From Acetobacter sp. (lineage in GTDB: Bacteria > Pseudomonadota > Alphaproteobacteria > Acetobacterales > Acetobacteraceae), in assembly GCA_012517935.1 (NCBI GenBank), contig JAAYUA010000094.1:1-36080 (forward strand): a DNA stretch of 36,080 bases, in the 5' to 3' direction. Shown one piece after another: positions 1 through 8,511 of the stretch (positions are counted from its first letter, which is position 1; every line of letters begins with the position of its first letter). Position numbers and translations under genes: made by a program. Below the pieces are notes generated by a model that did no database searches, was not told the origin of the DNA, and saw only the letters and a program-made list of their open reading frames with translations.

Positions 1-29
1 CATGGTCCGTGCTGCATTCACCTGCGACG

Positions 30-1523
30 TTATGAAGATGGCGATAAAGTGCGACGAACAGCGTCATGCCAGCCATTCAGCATCGTCTCGCGCAGTTCAG
101 GCTTGATGTCGGGTTCAAACACGCGGTCTTCTGTCCATGTGGCTGCGATTGAATCAAGATCCGACCAGATCCCGGTTGCAAGGCCAGCAAGGAATGCTGC
201 GCCGAGCGCTGTGGTCTCCAGATTGGCTGGTCTTTGAACGGGAACCTGCAACATATTAGCCAGAAACTGGCAGAACCAGTCGTTGGCTGACATGCCTCCA
301 TCAATGCGAAGAGCGCTGGCTTTGCTGGCGCCGTCTTCGATCATGGCATGGAGCAGGTCATAAGTCTGAAATGCCACGGATTCCAGTGCAGCAAGGGCGA
401 TATGAGCCTGTGTGGAACCAAGCGTCAGGCCGCAGATCAGGCCGCGTGCATCAGGATCCCAGTGTGGTGCGCCGAGACCGACAAATCCTGGGACCATATA
501 GACGCCATGACTGTCTTCCACGCGCGTTGCCATATCATCTGTCTGGGAAGCATGAGTGATCAGATGCAAACCATCCCGGAGCCATTTGATTGCGGCTCCT
601 GCTACGAAAATCGATCCTTCCAGAGCGTAAGTTGTTTTTCCATGAATGCGATAACCAATGGTCGTCAGAAGGCGATTATTGGACTGAACAGGCGTTTCTC
701 CTGTGTTGGCCAACATGAAGCATCCTGTGCCGTAAGTGGATTTTGCCATATCAGGCTGGAAACAGGCTTGCCCGATCAGGGCGGCATGCTGATCTCCCGC
801 CATGCCCCCGATCATCACGGCCTCTCCGAAAACTGAAGGATCTGTCATGCCGAAAAGGTGGCTGTTATCGCAAACTTCAGGGAGTTTGAGCGATTCCGGG
901 ATATTGAAAAGTGACAGAAGTGTAGGGTCCCATTGCTGGGTATGGATATTGAAAATAGCGGTCCGTGAAGCATTGGTGATGTCGGTGGCATGCACCCGTC
1001 CACCTGTCAGGCGCCAGAGCAGAAAACTGTCGATTGTGCCACACGCCAGCAAACCAGCTTCGGCACGTGATCGTGCACCTTCCACATTGTCCAGAATCCA
1101 TGCAATCTTGCTGGCGGAAAAATAGGGATCAAGCAGAAGTCCTGTGCAGGAACGGAACTCCGGCTCGTGTCCCTCAGCTTTCAGGCGAGTGCAAAACGCT
1201 GTGGTGCGACGATCTTGCCAAACGATGGCACGATGAATGGGTTGTCCGGTTTTGCGATCCCATACGACAATAGTTTCGCGCTGATTGGTAATGCCAATGC
1301 CCGCAATGCGATTGACGCCTCCAACGGTCGAGATGGCTTCGCGTGCTGTGTCGACAACGTCGTTCCAGATATCCTCTACATCATGTTCCACCCAGCCAGG
1401 TTGAGGATAATGCTGCGGGAATTCACGTCGTGCTATTGCCAGAGCCTGTATGTGACGATCAAAAACGATCGAACGTGTGGAGGTGGTGCCCTGATCAATG
1501 GCCAGGATGAGATTTTTATTCAT
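30..1523 (-). CDS. glpK: Glycerol kinase GlpK
   Basis: Cytoplasmic FGGY-family kinase that converts glycerol and ATP to sn-glycerol 3-phosphate, trapping the glycerol that enters through GlpF. The 497 aa length is close to the E. coli enzyme (about 500). Visible signatures are the N-terminal phosphate loop DQGTTSTR (residues 10-17), the glycerol-contacting NQRET segment (R82, E83), WQDRRT near 102, the catalytic Asp of GDQHAALIG (D244), and TGTGCFM near 265. A strong AGGAGG lies 9 nt before the ATG. It is the last gene of glpR-glpD-glpF-glpK, 42 bp after glpF, so it is probably co-transcribed and GlpR-controlled. The family is usually inhibited by fructose 1,6-bisphosphate; I did not test whether those residues are kept. 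Identification is secure. Confidence 0.97.
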   Translation of the reverse strand: MNKNLILAIDQGTTSTRSIVFDRHIQALAIARREFPQHYPQPGWVEHDVEDIWNDVVDTAREAISTVGGVNRIAGIGITNQRETIVVWDRKTGQPIHRAIVWQDRRTTAFCTRLKAEGHEPEFRSCTGLLLDPYFSASKIAWILDNVEGARSRAEAGLLACGTIDSFLLWRLTGGRVHATDITNASRTAIFNIHTQQWDPTLLSLFNIPESLKLPEVCDNSHLFGMTDPSVFGEAVMIGGMAGDQHAALIGQACFQPDMAKSTYGTGCFMLANTGETPVQSNNRLLTTIGYRIHGKTTYALEGSIFVAGAAIKWLRDGLHLITHASQTDDMATRVEDSHGVYMVPGFVGLGAPHWDPDARGLICGLTLGSTQAHIALAALESVAFQTYDLLHAMIEDGASKASALRIDGGMSANDWFCQFLANMLQVPVQRPANLETTALGAAFLAGLATGIWSDLDSIAATWTEDRVFEPDIKPELRETMLNGWHDAVRRTLSPSS

Positions 1524-1565
1524 TTTTATCGGCCTCCTGACCGGAAAGAAGATATTTATGAACGA

Positions 1566-2387
1566 TCAGTCTTGGTCTGTCGTGCTGAGGTGAAATGCAG
1601 GCATGAATGGACGCAGCGAATAGTGATAGAGTCCACCTCCGACAATGCCGCCGATAATTGGAGCAATGATGGGAATCCACCAGTAATTGCCCGGTCCGGG
1701 AAGGGCTGATGGACCCCATCCGGCGAAAAAGCAGAAAAGGCGCGGTCCAAAATCTCTGGCCGGGTTGATTGCCCATGCTTCCAGATATCCGGCAGAGGCA
1801 CCGATGCAGGCAACCAGAAGCCCAATAATCAATGCTCCGGAATTCGCCTGTGGTGCCATAGTGTTATAACGACAGGTGATAGCAAAAATACCGAAGACGA
1901 GAATGGCGGTCAGGATGACTTCATCCAGAAATGCATGCCCCGTTGTTATAAATTCTCCAGGATGTGTGAAGAATACGCCAGCGGCACCGCCATCCTCAAT
2001 GCGCGACAGATTATGGGTGGTGTTATAATGATCAATGACCGGCTGAAAAAGTGCATAGACGATGGAGGCGCCCGCAAATCCTCCAGCAATCTGAGACAGA
2101 ATGTAAGGGAAAACCTTTTTCCATGAGAACCCACGGAAAAGCGCCAATGCGATGGTAACGGCCGGATTTGCGTGGGTGCCACTGATGGCGCCTGTGCAAT
2201 AAATTGCGATTGTGACGCTTAATCCCCAGACGATACAGACACCCCAATAGGCAGTTTTATAGGGGCTGGGATCATAAAGTGTGTACATGGCAGCAACGCT
2301 GTCACCAAACAGGATGATGATGGCGACAGCGAAGAATTCCGCAAGAAGTTCTCCTGTAAAGCGCTTTTTTTGTGACATGATGTCCAT
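1566..2387 (-). CDS. glpF: Glycerol facilitator / aquaglyceroporin GlpF
   Basis: Inner-membrane MIP-family channel for glycerol uptake. Both NPA boxes are present: THANPAVTIA (NPA 74-76) and AINPARDFGPR (NPA 208-210). The Asp after the second box (NPARD) is typical of glycerol-conducting members rather than pure water channels. The 273 aa protein shows the usual six hydrophobic segments and two half-helices. The ATG abuts the glpD stop codon directly (TAA then ATG), so translational coupling is likely; an in-frame ATG three codons in is an alternative start. glpK follows 42 bp downstream. Confidence 0.96.
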   Translation of the reverse strand: MDIMSQKKRFTGELLAEFFAVAIIILFGDSVAAMYTLYDPSPYKTAYWGVCIVWGLSVTIAIYCTGAISGTHANPAVTIALALFRGFSWKKVFPYILSQIAGGFAGASIVYALFQPVIDHYNTTHNLSRIEDGGAAGVFFTHPGEFITTGHAFLDEVILTAILVFGIFAITCRYNTMAPQANSGALIIGLLVACIGASAGYLEAWAINPARDFGPRLFCFFAGWGPSALPGPGNYWWIPIIAPIIGGIVGGGLYHYSLRPFMPAFHLSTTDQD

Positions 2388-3914
2388 TTATCCACCAGCC
2401 GCCTGATTGATATAGGCATCCAGCGCTGCCGTTTGTTCTGGAGAAACAAAGAGTCCAAGCTTGGAGCGGCGCCACAGAATATCTTCGGTCGTGCGTGCCC
2501 ATTCCTTCTGTATCATATAGTCGATTTCACATTGATAGAGATCTGCTCCGAAATATTTTCCCATTCCGGATGCATCTTCCGTCACAAATGTGAACGCACG
2601 GGTCCCGTAATTCCGGATCAGGCGATAGGCCGTGTCTGCCTTGAGGTGAGGGGCGCGTTTTTGCAACTGGCTGACCAGATTATCGAAATCCTTGCGAGAA
2701 AAATCACCCCCGGGAAGTGCCGCAGTTGCGGTCCATCCTGGTTTGTGATTCAGAACAGGAAGATATGGAGAAAGTTTTTCCAATGCATGTTCTGCAAGTT
2801 TTCTGAATGTCGTTATCTTCCCGCCGAAAACCGAAAGAATGGGAGCCCCGGCGGAATCAACATCCAGAACATAATCCCTGGTGACTGCTGAAGCATTTCC
2901 GGATTGATCGTCATAGAGGGGGCGAACGCCGGAATAGCTCCAGATAACGTCTGATGGTGAGATTTCCTTTGTGAAATATCTGTTTGCGCTCTCACAAAGA
3001 TATTTTGTCTCTTCTGGTGAAATGGAAACGGATCCCGGTTCTTCCGTGTGTGAAACATCAGTTGTTCCAATCAGGGTGAACTTGTTTTCATATGGGATCG
3101 CGAAAATAATGCGCTTGTCGGGGTTTTGGAAAATATAGGCATGTTCGCCATCAAAAATACGAGGAACAATGATGTGGCTGCCCTTGATCAGACGCACATT
3201 GTTTCTGCTCGATATCTGCACACGATCTTTCAGTAGGTCTGAGACCCATGGGCCGGCTGCATTGATAATGGCGCGTGCCTTGATCTGTGTCGTCTGCCCG
3301 CTTGTGCGGTCTTCAATCACAGCAGTCCAGAGTTCGCTATTTCTACGTGCCGAAACCAGACGTGTTCTTGTTCGAATGTCCGCACCGCGGGATGCCGCGT
3401 CAATAGCATTCAGCACCACCAGTCGGCTATCCTGCACCCAGCCATCTGAATAGGCAAAGGCCAGTTTATATTGAGACTGTAGTGACGCGCCTCTCCGGTC
3501 CTTACGCAGATTGAGCATTTTTGTACGTGGTAGCGTCATTTTCGGACACAGATGATCATACAGGAAAAGCCCTGCACGCAGCATCCATGCCGGGCGGACA
3601 AGTTTGGAGTGTGGGAGGACGAAACGCAGCGGCCAGATAATATGTGGTGCGATGTTCAGAAGGCGCTCACGCTCGATAAGTGCCTCGCGCACCAGCCGGA
3701 ACTCGTAATATTCGAGGTAGCGCAGCCCTCCGTGGATCAGTTTCGTGCTGGCGGAGGAGGTATGGTTTGCGAGATCATCCTGTTCGACCAGCAAGACACG
3801 GGCACCACGTCCCACCGCGTCACGGGCGATTCCGCATCCGTTGATGCCACCACCAATGACCAGAAGGTCATAGGGAGCCTCGGTCGATGGAATCATGTCG
3901 GCGTTATCTGCCAT
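2388..3914 (-). CDS. glpD: Aerobic glycerol-3-phosphate dehydrogenase GlpD (FAD, membrane-associated)
   Basis: Oxidises sn-glycerol 3-phosphate to dihydroxyacetone phosphate and passes electrons to ubiquinone. The 508 aa protein has the FAD-binding Rossmann motif VIGGGINGCGIARD (from residue 19), the family block STKLIHGGLRYLEYYEF, and a GlpD C-terminal domain. I chose the ATG at 3914 because AAGGAG lies just upstream and because the protein then starts about 15 residues before the Rossmann strand. A longer frame opens at 3989, but it would run through the operator region. It is the first structural gene of the glp operon. The 153 bp in front of it carry GlpR-type sites (3941-3960 and two half-sites). 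Confidence 0.96.
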   Translation of the reverse strand: MADNADMIPSTEAPYDLLVIGGGINGCGIARDAVGRGARVLLVEQDDLANHTSSASTKLIHGGLRYLEYYEFRLVREALIERERLLNIAPHIIWPLRFVLPHSKLVRPAWMLRAGLFLYDHLCPKMTLPRTKMLNLRKDRRGASLQSQYKLAFAYSDGWVQDSRLVVLNAIDAASRGADIRTRTRLVSARRNSELWTAVIEDRTSGQTTQIKARAIINAAGPWVSDLLKDRVQISSRNNVRLIKGSHIIVPRIFDGEHAYIFQNPDKRIIFAIPYENKFTLIGTTDVSHTEEPGSVSISPEETKYLCESANRYFTKEISPSDVIWSYSGVRPLYDDQSGNASAVTRDYVLDVDSAGAPILSVFGGKITTFRKLAEHALEKLSPYLPVLNHKPGWTATAALPGGDFSRKDFDNLVSQLQKRAPHLKADTAYRLIRNYGTRAFTFVTEDASGMGKYFGADLYQCEIDYMIQKEWARTTEDILWRRSKLGLFVSPEQTAALDAYINQAAGG

Positions 3915-3940
3915 GAGGAGGCTCCTTAACATTTCATCTC

Positions 3941-3960
3941 TATATTCGCTTTCGAACATA
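3941..3960. promoter_or_regulatory. GlpR-type operator (20-bp palindrome) in front of glpD
   Basis: The 20-mer TATATTCGCTTTCGAACATA is a near-perfect dyad: TATATTCG and the reverse complement of CGAACATA (TATGTTCG) differ at one of eight positions. It closely matches the enterobacterial GlpR operator (TATGTTCG-N4-CGAACATA type). It lies 27 bp upstream of the glpD start codon, where bound repressor would block transcription. Functional assignment is inference from the match and from the adjacent glpR gene. Confidence 0.75.
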
Positions 3961-3992
3961 TACGCTGAAATATCCGGAAAATAGAGCAAAAA

Positions 3993-4040
3993 CGAACATG
4001 AATGTAGGGTTGTGTCCGTAATGGAAGAAAAAAGAACATG
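3993..4040. promoter_or_regulatory. Two additional GlpR half-sites, 40-bp phased
   Basis: CGAACATG at 3993-4000 and AGAACATG at 4033-4040 repeat the right half of the operator at 3953-3960. GAACAT begins at 3954, 3994 and 4034, an exact 40-bp period of roughly four helical turns. The left halves are degenerate. They may be auxiliary sites for cooperative GlpR binding upstream of glpD. Confidence 0.45.
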
Positions 4041-4067
4041 AATATCTATGGGATAGGGGGAATATTT

Positions 4068-4838
4068 TTAGCCGGTCGCAATATGCAATGTGACATTTGC
4101 AGCAACCATCAGATCCCGCATTGCAGGCGAAGGCTGCCGGTCTGTGACAAAATCATCGATATCCGAAAGATGCCCGACACGACCAATCGGCTGGCGTCCA
4201 AATTTTGTGTGGTCGGCCAGAAGAATGACGCGTCGTGAATTGCGAATAATGGCGCGGGCACATGTGACTTCATCGAGATCGAAGTCGAGAAGTGTGCCAT
4301 CTGCGTCAATGCCACTGATTCCAATGACTCCTATATCTGCCCGGAATGTGTCGATTGAATCCAGGGTGCTCGTGCCGACAATGCCTCCATCCTGCGGACG
4401 GACGGAGCCTCCGGTTATGATGGTTTTTACATCGTCTCGTCTGGAAAGGGTCATCGCGACATGAAGATTGTTGGTGATGACCCTGAGGTCACGATGATCT
4501 TTCAAGGCTCTGGCAAAGGATTCTGTTGTTGTTCCAATGTTGATGAATAGTGTGGAACGATCAGGCACAAGAGTGGCTGCACAGCGACCGATGGCTTCCT
4601 TGGCTGACAGGTTCAGGACCTGTCGCTCGGTGTAAGCAATATTTTCAAAGGAAGTCACAGCACTGGCGCCACCATGATGCCGCGCCAGATGCCCCTGATC
4701 GGCAAGGAATGTGACATCTCGACGGATGGTTTGCACGGCAACGCCAAGCAGCTGGGCCAATGTTTCATTGGCTATATAGCCGCGTTCCTGAACGAGGCTG
4801 AGGATCTGTCGGTGACGTGGGGATGCAGGCTGGAGCAT
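4068..4838 (-). CDS. glpR: DeoR-family glycerol-3-phosphate regulon repressor GlpR
   Basis: A 256 aa DeoR-family repressor, close in length to E. coli GlpR (252). The N-terminal winged HTH reads RHRQILSLVQERGYI then LAQLLGVAVQTIRRD, followed by the family GHLARHHGGA segment. The C-terminal sugar-phosphate sensor domain has INIGTTTESFARAL and a TGGSVRPQDGGIVG segment. The predicted inducer is sn-glycerol 3-phosphate. I preferred the ATG at 4838; a TTG at 4874 would add 12 residues but has no ribosome-binding site. It lies upstream of glpD on the same strand with a 153-bp gap holding a GlpR-like operator, which supports this specificity over other DeoR members. Confidence 0.88.
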   Translation of the reverse strand: MLQPASPRHRQILSLVQERGYIANETLAQLLGVAVQTIRRDVTFLADQGHLARHHGGASAVTSFENIAYTERQVLNLSAKEAIGRCAATLVPDRSTLFINIGTTTESFARALKDHRDLRVITNNLHVAMTLSRRDDVKTIITGGSVRPQDGGIVGTSTLDSIDTFRADIGVIGISGIDADGTLLDFDLDEVTCARAIIRNSRRVILLADHTKFGRQPIGRVGHLSDIDDFVTDRQPSPAMRDLMVAANVTLHIATG

Positions 4839-5048
4839 GTCCGCTGTGATGCACTTCCCGGATTTATTGGTCAAATGATGCTTTTGCAGAAAAAGACTAT
4901 CCTATTGAAATAATGATAGTTTTTTGGAAGGAATCTATAATCTTATCGCGTTGGGTGGATCGTTGTGCTTCACAATCTTATCTGCGGAAGGAAGATCTGC
5001 GGGTGATATGTCTCTGTCGATCATAACTCACTGGCGGGGCTGTACATA

Positions 5049-5068
5049 CGTATGATCGGTATCATACG
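5049..5068. promoter_or_regulatory. Perfect 8+8 dyad upstream of glpR
   Basis: CGTATGAT-CGGT-ATCATACG is a perfect inverted repeat with a 4-nt centre. It overlaps a second 10-bp palindrome, CATACGTATG (5045-5054). It lies about 210 bp upstream of the glpR start and about 100 bp beyond the acoC stop codon. It could be an operator for an unidentified dimeric regulator. The rest of the 327-bp gap (4839-5165) holds the acoC terminator candidate and no gene that I can see. Confidence 0.4.
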
Positions 5069-5126
5069 AGCCTCCATGAGGGGCGGTCGTTTCTGTTTTG
5101 GACAGCGGGAAAGAACAGTCTGGAAA

Positions 5127-5156
5127 CACACGATGCGGACTTTGCTGCATCGTGTG
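5127..5156 (-). terminator. Hairpin downstream of acoC (terminator candidate)
   Basis: CACACGATGC and GCATCGTGTG form a perfect 10-bp stem around a 10-nt loop, starting 9 bp after the acoC stop codon. On the minus strand the stem is followed only by TTT, so the U-tract is weak. Confidence 0.6.
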
Positions 5157-5165
5157 AAAGGCATG

Positions 5166-6290
5166 TTATGCAATAAAACTGCTGATTATCGCATTAACCG
5201 CGGCAGCCTGTTCCAATTGCGGCATATGCCCTGCATCAGGGTAGCGGGTGACAGCGATGGTGGAGGGAAGTCCGTCAGCGTCTTTCGCAGATAGAATTTC
5301 GTCCTGTTCTCCCCACAGAATCTGCGAAGGTTTATCAAATTTTTCCAGAGTAGACCTGAGCGAAACAGCCTGTTTGCCCTCAGGGAAGGAAGCAGATGCT
5401 ATGGTCTTGAGGCCATTGATCACGCCATCAAGTCGTTTGTAGCGGATGATGCCTTCCACCATCTGCCGGGAAATCAGATTTTTATCATGGACCAGATACT
5501 GCAACACAGGTTCAAGTGTTTTGCGCCTGTCGGCTTCAATGAAACCGTTGATGAAATTCATGTTGATGTCCTGACCCAAACCTGCTGGCGCGATCAGTGT
5601 CAGGGTTTTCACCAGTTCGGGTGAAGATTTCGCAAGTTCGAGTGCGATCGCACCACCGAGAGAATGTCCGATGACATGAACGTTGGGAAGATCAAGAATT
5701 TTGATAAGAGATTCAACAGTTTTTGCAAATCCTTCGGGTGATCCGTCACCAACCTGCTTTGTGGATTCTCCATGCCCTGGCAGATCAAAAGCAATGACAT
5801 GATGTGAGGATGAGAGGGCCGATTGTGTCAGCATCCAGTTACTGACATCTCCCCCAAAACCGTGGATCAGCAGAACTGCTGTGCCTTCATTGCCGTTCCC
5901 GCTTTCCTGTATGGAAATTCTGAGATCATCGACCTCCACTATTCTGCGTGGCGTTTCTTCACTTGCTTTATCTTTTGTTTCACCTGATGAGAAATTATCG
6001 TTGAAATTCTTGATAAAACTGTCGATTTCGACATCAGAAACGTCAGCATCTGCCAGAATGCCGATAAGCGTTCCAACAGGGATCGTTTCGCCTTCGGGAA
6101 TCACTTGCCGGCGCAGGATTCCTGCGGCAGGGCTTTCATAGCCATTTGTAATCTTGCTTGTTTCTATATCAGCCAATTCATCTCCGGCGCTGACTTCCGT
6201 GCCGACAGGAAGGCTCCAGCTGGCGAGCTTTCCTTCGGTCATGGCCAGACCGAATTTTGGCATGGTGATCGGTGTGATGTTGCTGCTCAT
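5166..6290 (-). CDS. acoC: Acetoin dehydrogenase E2 component AcoC (lipoyl domain fused to alpha/beta hydrolase)
   Basis: E2 of the acetoin dehydrogenase complex, which transfers the acetyl group from cleaved acetoin to CoA. Residues 5-80 form a biotinyl/lipoyl domain with DIETSKITN, K46 being the lipoylated lysine. Residues 90-120 are a flexible linker. From about 125 there is an alpha/beta hydrolase fold with IHGFGG (142-147), the nucleophile in GHSLGG (S210), Asp in WGEQDE (D330) and His in AGHMPQLE (H355). There is no CAT-like catalytic domain and no E1/E3-binding domain. This lipoyl-plus-hydrolase architecture is the known AcoC type and separates the operon from pyruvate dehydrogenase. 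The start lies 3 nt after the acoB stop codon. Confidence 0.92.
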   Translation of the reverse strand: MSSNITPITMPKFGLAMTEGKLASWSLPVGTEVSAGDELADIETSKITNGYESPAAGILRRQVIPEGETIPVGTLIGILADADVSDVEIDSFIKNFNDNFSSGETKDKASEETPRRIVEVDDLRISIQESGNGNEGTAVLLIHGFGGDVSNWMLTQSALSSSHHVIAFDLPGHGESTKQVGDGSPEGFAKTVESLIKILDLPNVHVIGHSLGGAIALELAKSSPELVKTLTLIAPAGLGQDINMNFINGFIEADRRKTLEPVLQYLVHDKNLISRQMVEGIIRYKRLDGVINGLKTIASASFPEGKQAVSLRSTLEKFDKPSQILWGEQDEILSAKDADGLPSTIAVTRYPDAGHMPQLEQAAAVNAIISSFIA

Positions 6291-6293
6291 GAA

Positions 6294-7319
6294 TCAGGCC
6301 TCTTCTTTAACGTGATATGCGGCAACGGAACGGACAGCTGCTTCGATTTTTTCCACGCTGGGCATGTATAGATTTTCAAGAACTGTTGAGAACGGAACGG
6401 GTGTGTGCGGAGGGACCACCCGTCGGATCGGCGCTTTCAGTGCATCGAATGCTTCTTCAGCGACCAGAGCGGCGACATCGGTGGCCAGATTGCAGCGGGG
6501 GCTGGACTCGTCGACAATCACAAGCCGCCCCGTATCTGCCACGCAATCAAGGATCGTGCCTGTATCCAGCGGGGACGTTGTCCGAGGGTCAATTACAGTG
6601 CAGGAAATCCCGTCTTTTTCCAGACGATCCGCAGCCTGATTGGCGAAATTCACCATACGACCAAACGCGACGATTGTGACGTCATCTCCTTCGCGCGTCA
6701 GGTTGGCTTCTCCGAAGGGAATGGTATAGGGCTCGTCAGGTACATCTTCCTCGTCATCATACATGACCTTGTTTTCAAGAAAGATTACAGGATCATCATC
6801 GCGGATTGCTTCGATGAGCAGTCCTTTTGCTTCATAGGGTGAGGACGGAACGACAACCTTCAGGCCGGGGATATGTGTGAAGAGCGGATAGAGCGCCTGA
6901 CTGTGCTGTGCGGCGGCGTTAAAACCTGCGCCATACATGGCCCGGATGACGAGAGGGGTCCGTGCTTTGCCGCCGAACATGTAGCGGAATTTGGCGGCCT
7001 GATTCATGATCTGATCAAGACAGCAGCCGACAAAATCGACAAACATCAGTTCTGCTACGGGACGGAGGCCGGTTGCGGCTGCACCGGCTGCCGCACCGAT
7101 ATAGGAGGCCTCGCTGATGGGAGTGTCCAGAACACGGTCTTCCCCGAACTCCGTCTGCAACCCTTTGGTGACACCCAGAACGCCACCCCAAGCGTCTTTC
7201 ACGCCAGTGCCCCCGCGTCCACCCGCGACGTCTTCACCCATAAGGATCACACGGGGGTCACGGCGCATTTCCTGCCGCAGCGCTTCATTGATAGCCTGAC
7301 GAAAGCTTTTCTTGCTCAT
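6294..7319 (-). CDS. acoB: Acetoin dehydrogenase E1 component, beta subunit AcoB
   Basis: Transketolase-like E1 beta subunit of 341 aa, about the usual length. It contains MGEDVAGGRGGTGV with the conserved Glu of the ThDP site, the DTPISEASYIGAAAGAA block, AAQHSQ, and a C-terminal domain with VIDPRTTSPLD and VDESSPRCN. It pairs with AcoA in an alpha2beta2 thiamine-diphosphate enzyme. The related subunits of pyruvate and branched-chain oxoacid dehydrogenases are similar; the assignment to acetoin rests on the adjacent AcoC-type E2 and AcoR-like regulator. It begins 26 bp after acoA. Confidence 0.9.
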   Translation of the reverse strand: MSKKSFRQAINEALRQEMRRDPRVILMGEDVAGGRGGTGVKDAWGGVLGVTKGLQTEFGEDRVLDTPISEASYIGAAAGAAATGLRPVAELMFVDFVGCCLDQIMNQAAKFRYMFGGKARTPLVIRAMYGAGFNAAAQHSQALYPLFTHIPGLKVVVPSSPYEAKGLLIEAIRDDDPVIFLENKVMYDDEEDVPDEPYTIPFGEANLTREGDDVTIVAFGRMVNFANQAADRLEKDGISCTVIDPRTTSPLDTGTILDCVADTGRLVIVDESSPRCNLATDVAALVAEEAFDALKAPIRRVVPPHTPVPFSTVLENLYMPSVEKIEAAVRSVAAYHVKEEA

Positions 7320-7345
7320 TTTATTGTCCCTTTTTGCAAGATTGA

Positions 7346-8311
7346 TCAGTAGGAAACGTAAACATCCCTCATCAGATCGGCATCTTCCGGAAGAGGTGCT
7401 GCTTTGGCGGCGATGACTGCCGCGTCGATCTCGCTTTTGACGTCTGCATCGATTTCATCGAGTACCGAGGTTTCGAGCAGGCTGACTTCCGAGACATATT
7501 TTCTGAAATTAACAAGACAGTCATGTTCGGCGCGTTGCTTCGCAACTTCTCCATCAGCCCTGTAGCTCATGGCATCGCCTTCGAAATGGCCGTACCAGCG
7601 GGAAAGATGCACATGCAGCATCGCTGGTCCTTTGCCTGAACGGGCATGAGCGATGGCTTCTCCTGCGGTTTTATAAACTGCAAAAAAATCGGTGCCGTCA
7701 CATTCAAAATACGGCATGCCGAAACCCGCGGCTCGATCCTTCTGCGTTCCAGCGCAGGCGTAGGATGCTCCTGTCGCCTCTCCATATCCGTTATCTTCCA
7801 CGACAAAAACTGCCGGAAGCTGCCATACGGTGGCGAGATTGAGGCTTTCCAGAGTGCTGCCTTCATTGGAAGCGCCATCACCGTAAAAAGCGATGGCAAC
7901 GTTATTATCTTTCAGAAGTTTATGTGACAGCGCAGCGCCACAGATCAAAGGGGGGCCACCTCCCACGATCCCATTGGCGCCCAGCATCCCGAGAGACAGA
8001 TCGGCAATATGCATCGAGCCGCCCTTGCCGTGGCACACACCTGTCTGACGACCATAAATTTCGGCCATCATGCCTTCCACAGCCACGCCTTTTGCAATGC
8101 AATGTCCGTGTCCCCGATGGGTGCTGGCAATGGTGTCAGTATCGGTAAGGTGGGCGCAGACACCCACGCCGGATGCTTCTTCTCCGCAATAGAGATGAAC
8201 AAAGCCCGGAATTTCTCCCGTAGCGAATTCGACATGCAGCCGTTCCTCGAAATCACGGATCGTACGCATGGATCGGTAGGAACGTGTAAGGATATCTCTT
8301 GAAATCTGCAT
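7346..8311 (-). CDS. acoA: Acetoin dehydrogenase E1 component, alpha subunit AcoA
   Basis: The 321 aa E1 alpha subunit. The thiamine-diphosphate motif is GDGASNEG (144-151) closing at the Asn of VEDNGYG (N174). HRGHGH (65-70) and GKGGSMH (96-101) are also family blocks. It decarboxylates or cleaves acetoin on ThDP and transfers the acetyl unit to the AcoC lipoyl arm. It is the first gene of acoABC, with GAGGA about 6 nt before the ATG. Transcription is divergent from the AcoR-like gene across a 200-bp region with dyad sites. No dihydrolipoamide dehydrogenase (E3) gene is nearby, so E3 would have to be shared. Confidence 0.9.
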   Translation of the reverse strand: MQISRDILTRSYRSMRTIRDFEERLHVEFATGEIPGFVHLYCGEEASGVGVCAHLTDTDTIASTHRGHGHCIAKGVAVEGMMAEIYGRQTGVCHGKGGSMHIADLSLGMLGANGIVGGGPPLICGAALSHKLLKDNNVAIAFYGDGASNEGSTLESLNLATVWQLPAVFVVEDNGYGEATGASYACAGTQKDRAAGFGMPYFECDGTDFFAVYKTAGEAIAHARSGKGPAMLHVHLSRWYGHFEGDAMSYRADGEVAKQRAEHDCLVNFRKYVSEVSLLETSVLDEIDADVKSEIDAAVIAAKAAPLPEDADLMRDVYVSY

Positions 8312-8419
8312 GGCATTCCTCGTTTTATTTCTTCTTGCAGCGGCCGGCCTGTTTCCATTGCCGTCTGGGAAAGCAGCAAAGAGCTCTGCAGATCATCCGT
8401 TAAGGGAGCTTCGAAACAG

Positions 8420-8470
8420 GTCACACGTAAGTGACGAGGTCAGAAAAAGACTGTCGCGATATTGCTACAG
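8420..8470. promoter_or_regulatory. Dyad sites in the acoA / AcoR-like divergent promoter region
   Basis: Two inverted repeats lie between the divergent genes. At 8451-8470, CTGTCGCGAT and the reverse complement of ATTGCTACAG agree at 8 of 10 positions, and the repeat is centred with no spacer. At 8420-8435, GTCAC-N6-GTGAC is perfect. The first ends 41 bp before the regulator start codon and is the better candidate for its own binding site. I looked for a sigma54 -24/-12 element on the acoA side and saw none. Confidence 0.4.
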
Positions 8471-8511
8471 GTTTCGGGCTGCATGCATCATTGACTGAAG
8501 GAGTGAAGGTC

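Noticed and set aside
1..29. ATG on the minus strand at positions 1-3 as the start of another gene
   Set aside because: Only three bases are visible and no ribosome-binding site is evident; nothing can be supported.
8312..8511. Possible sigma54 promoter for acoA
   Set aside because: Expected from classical AcoR biology, but no TGGC-N8-TTGC type element was found on either strand, consistent with the loss of the AAA+ domain.
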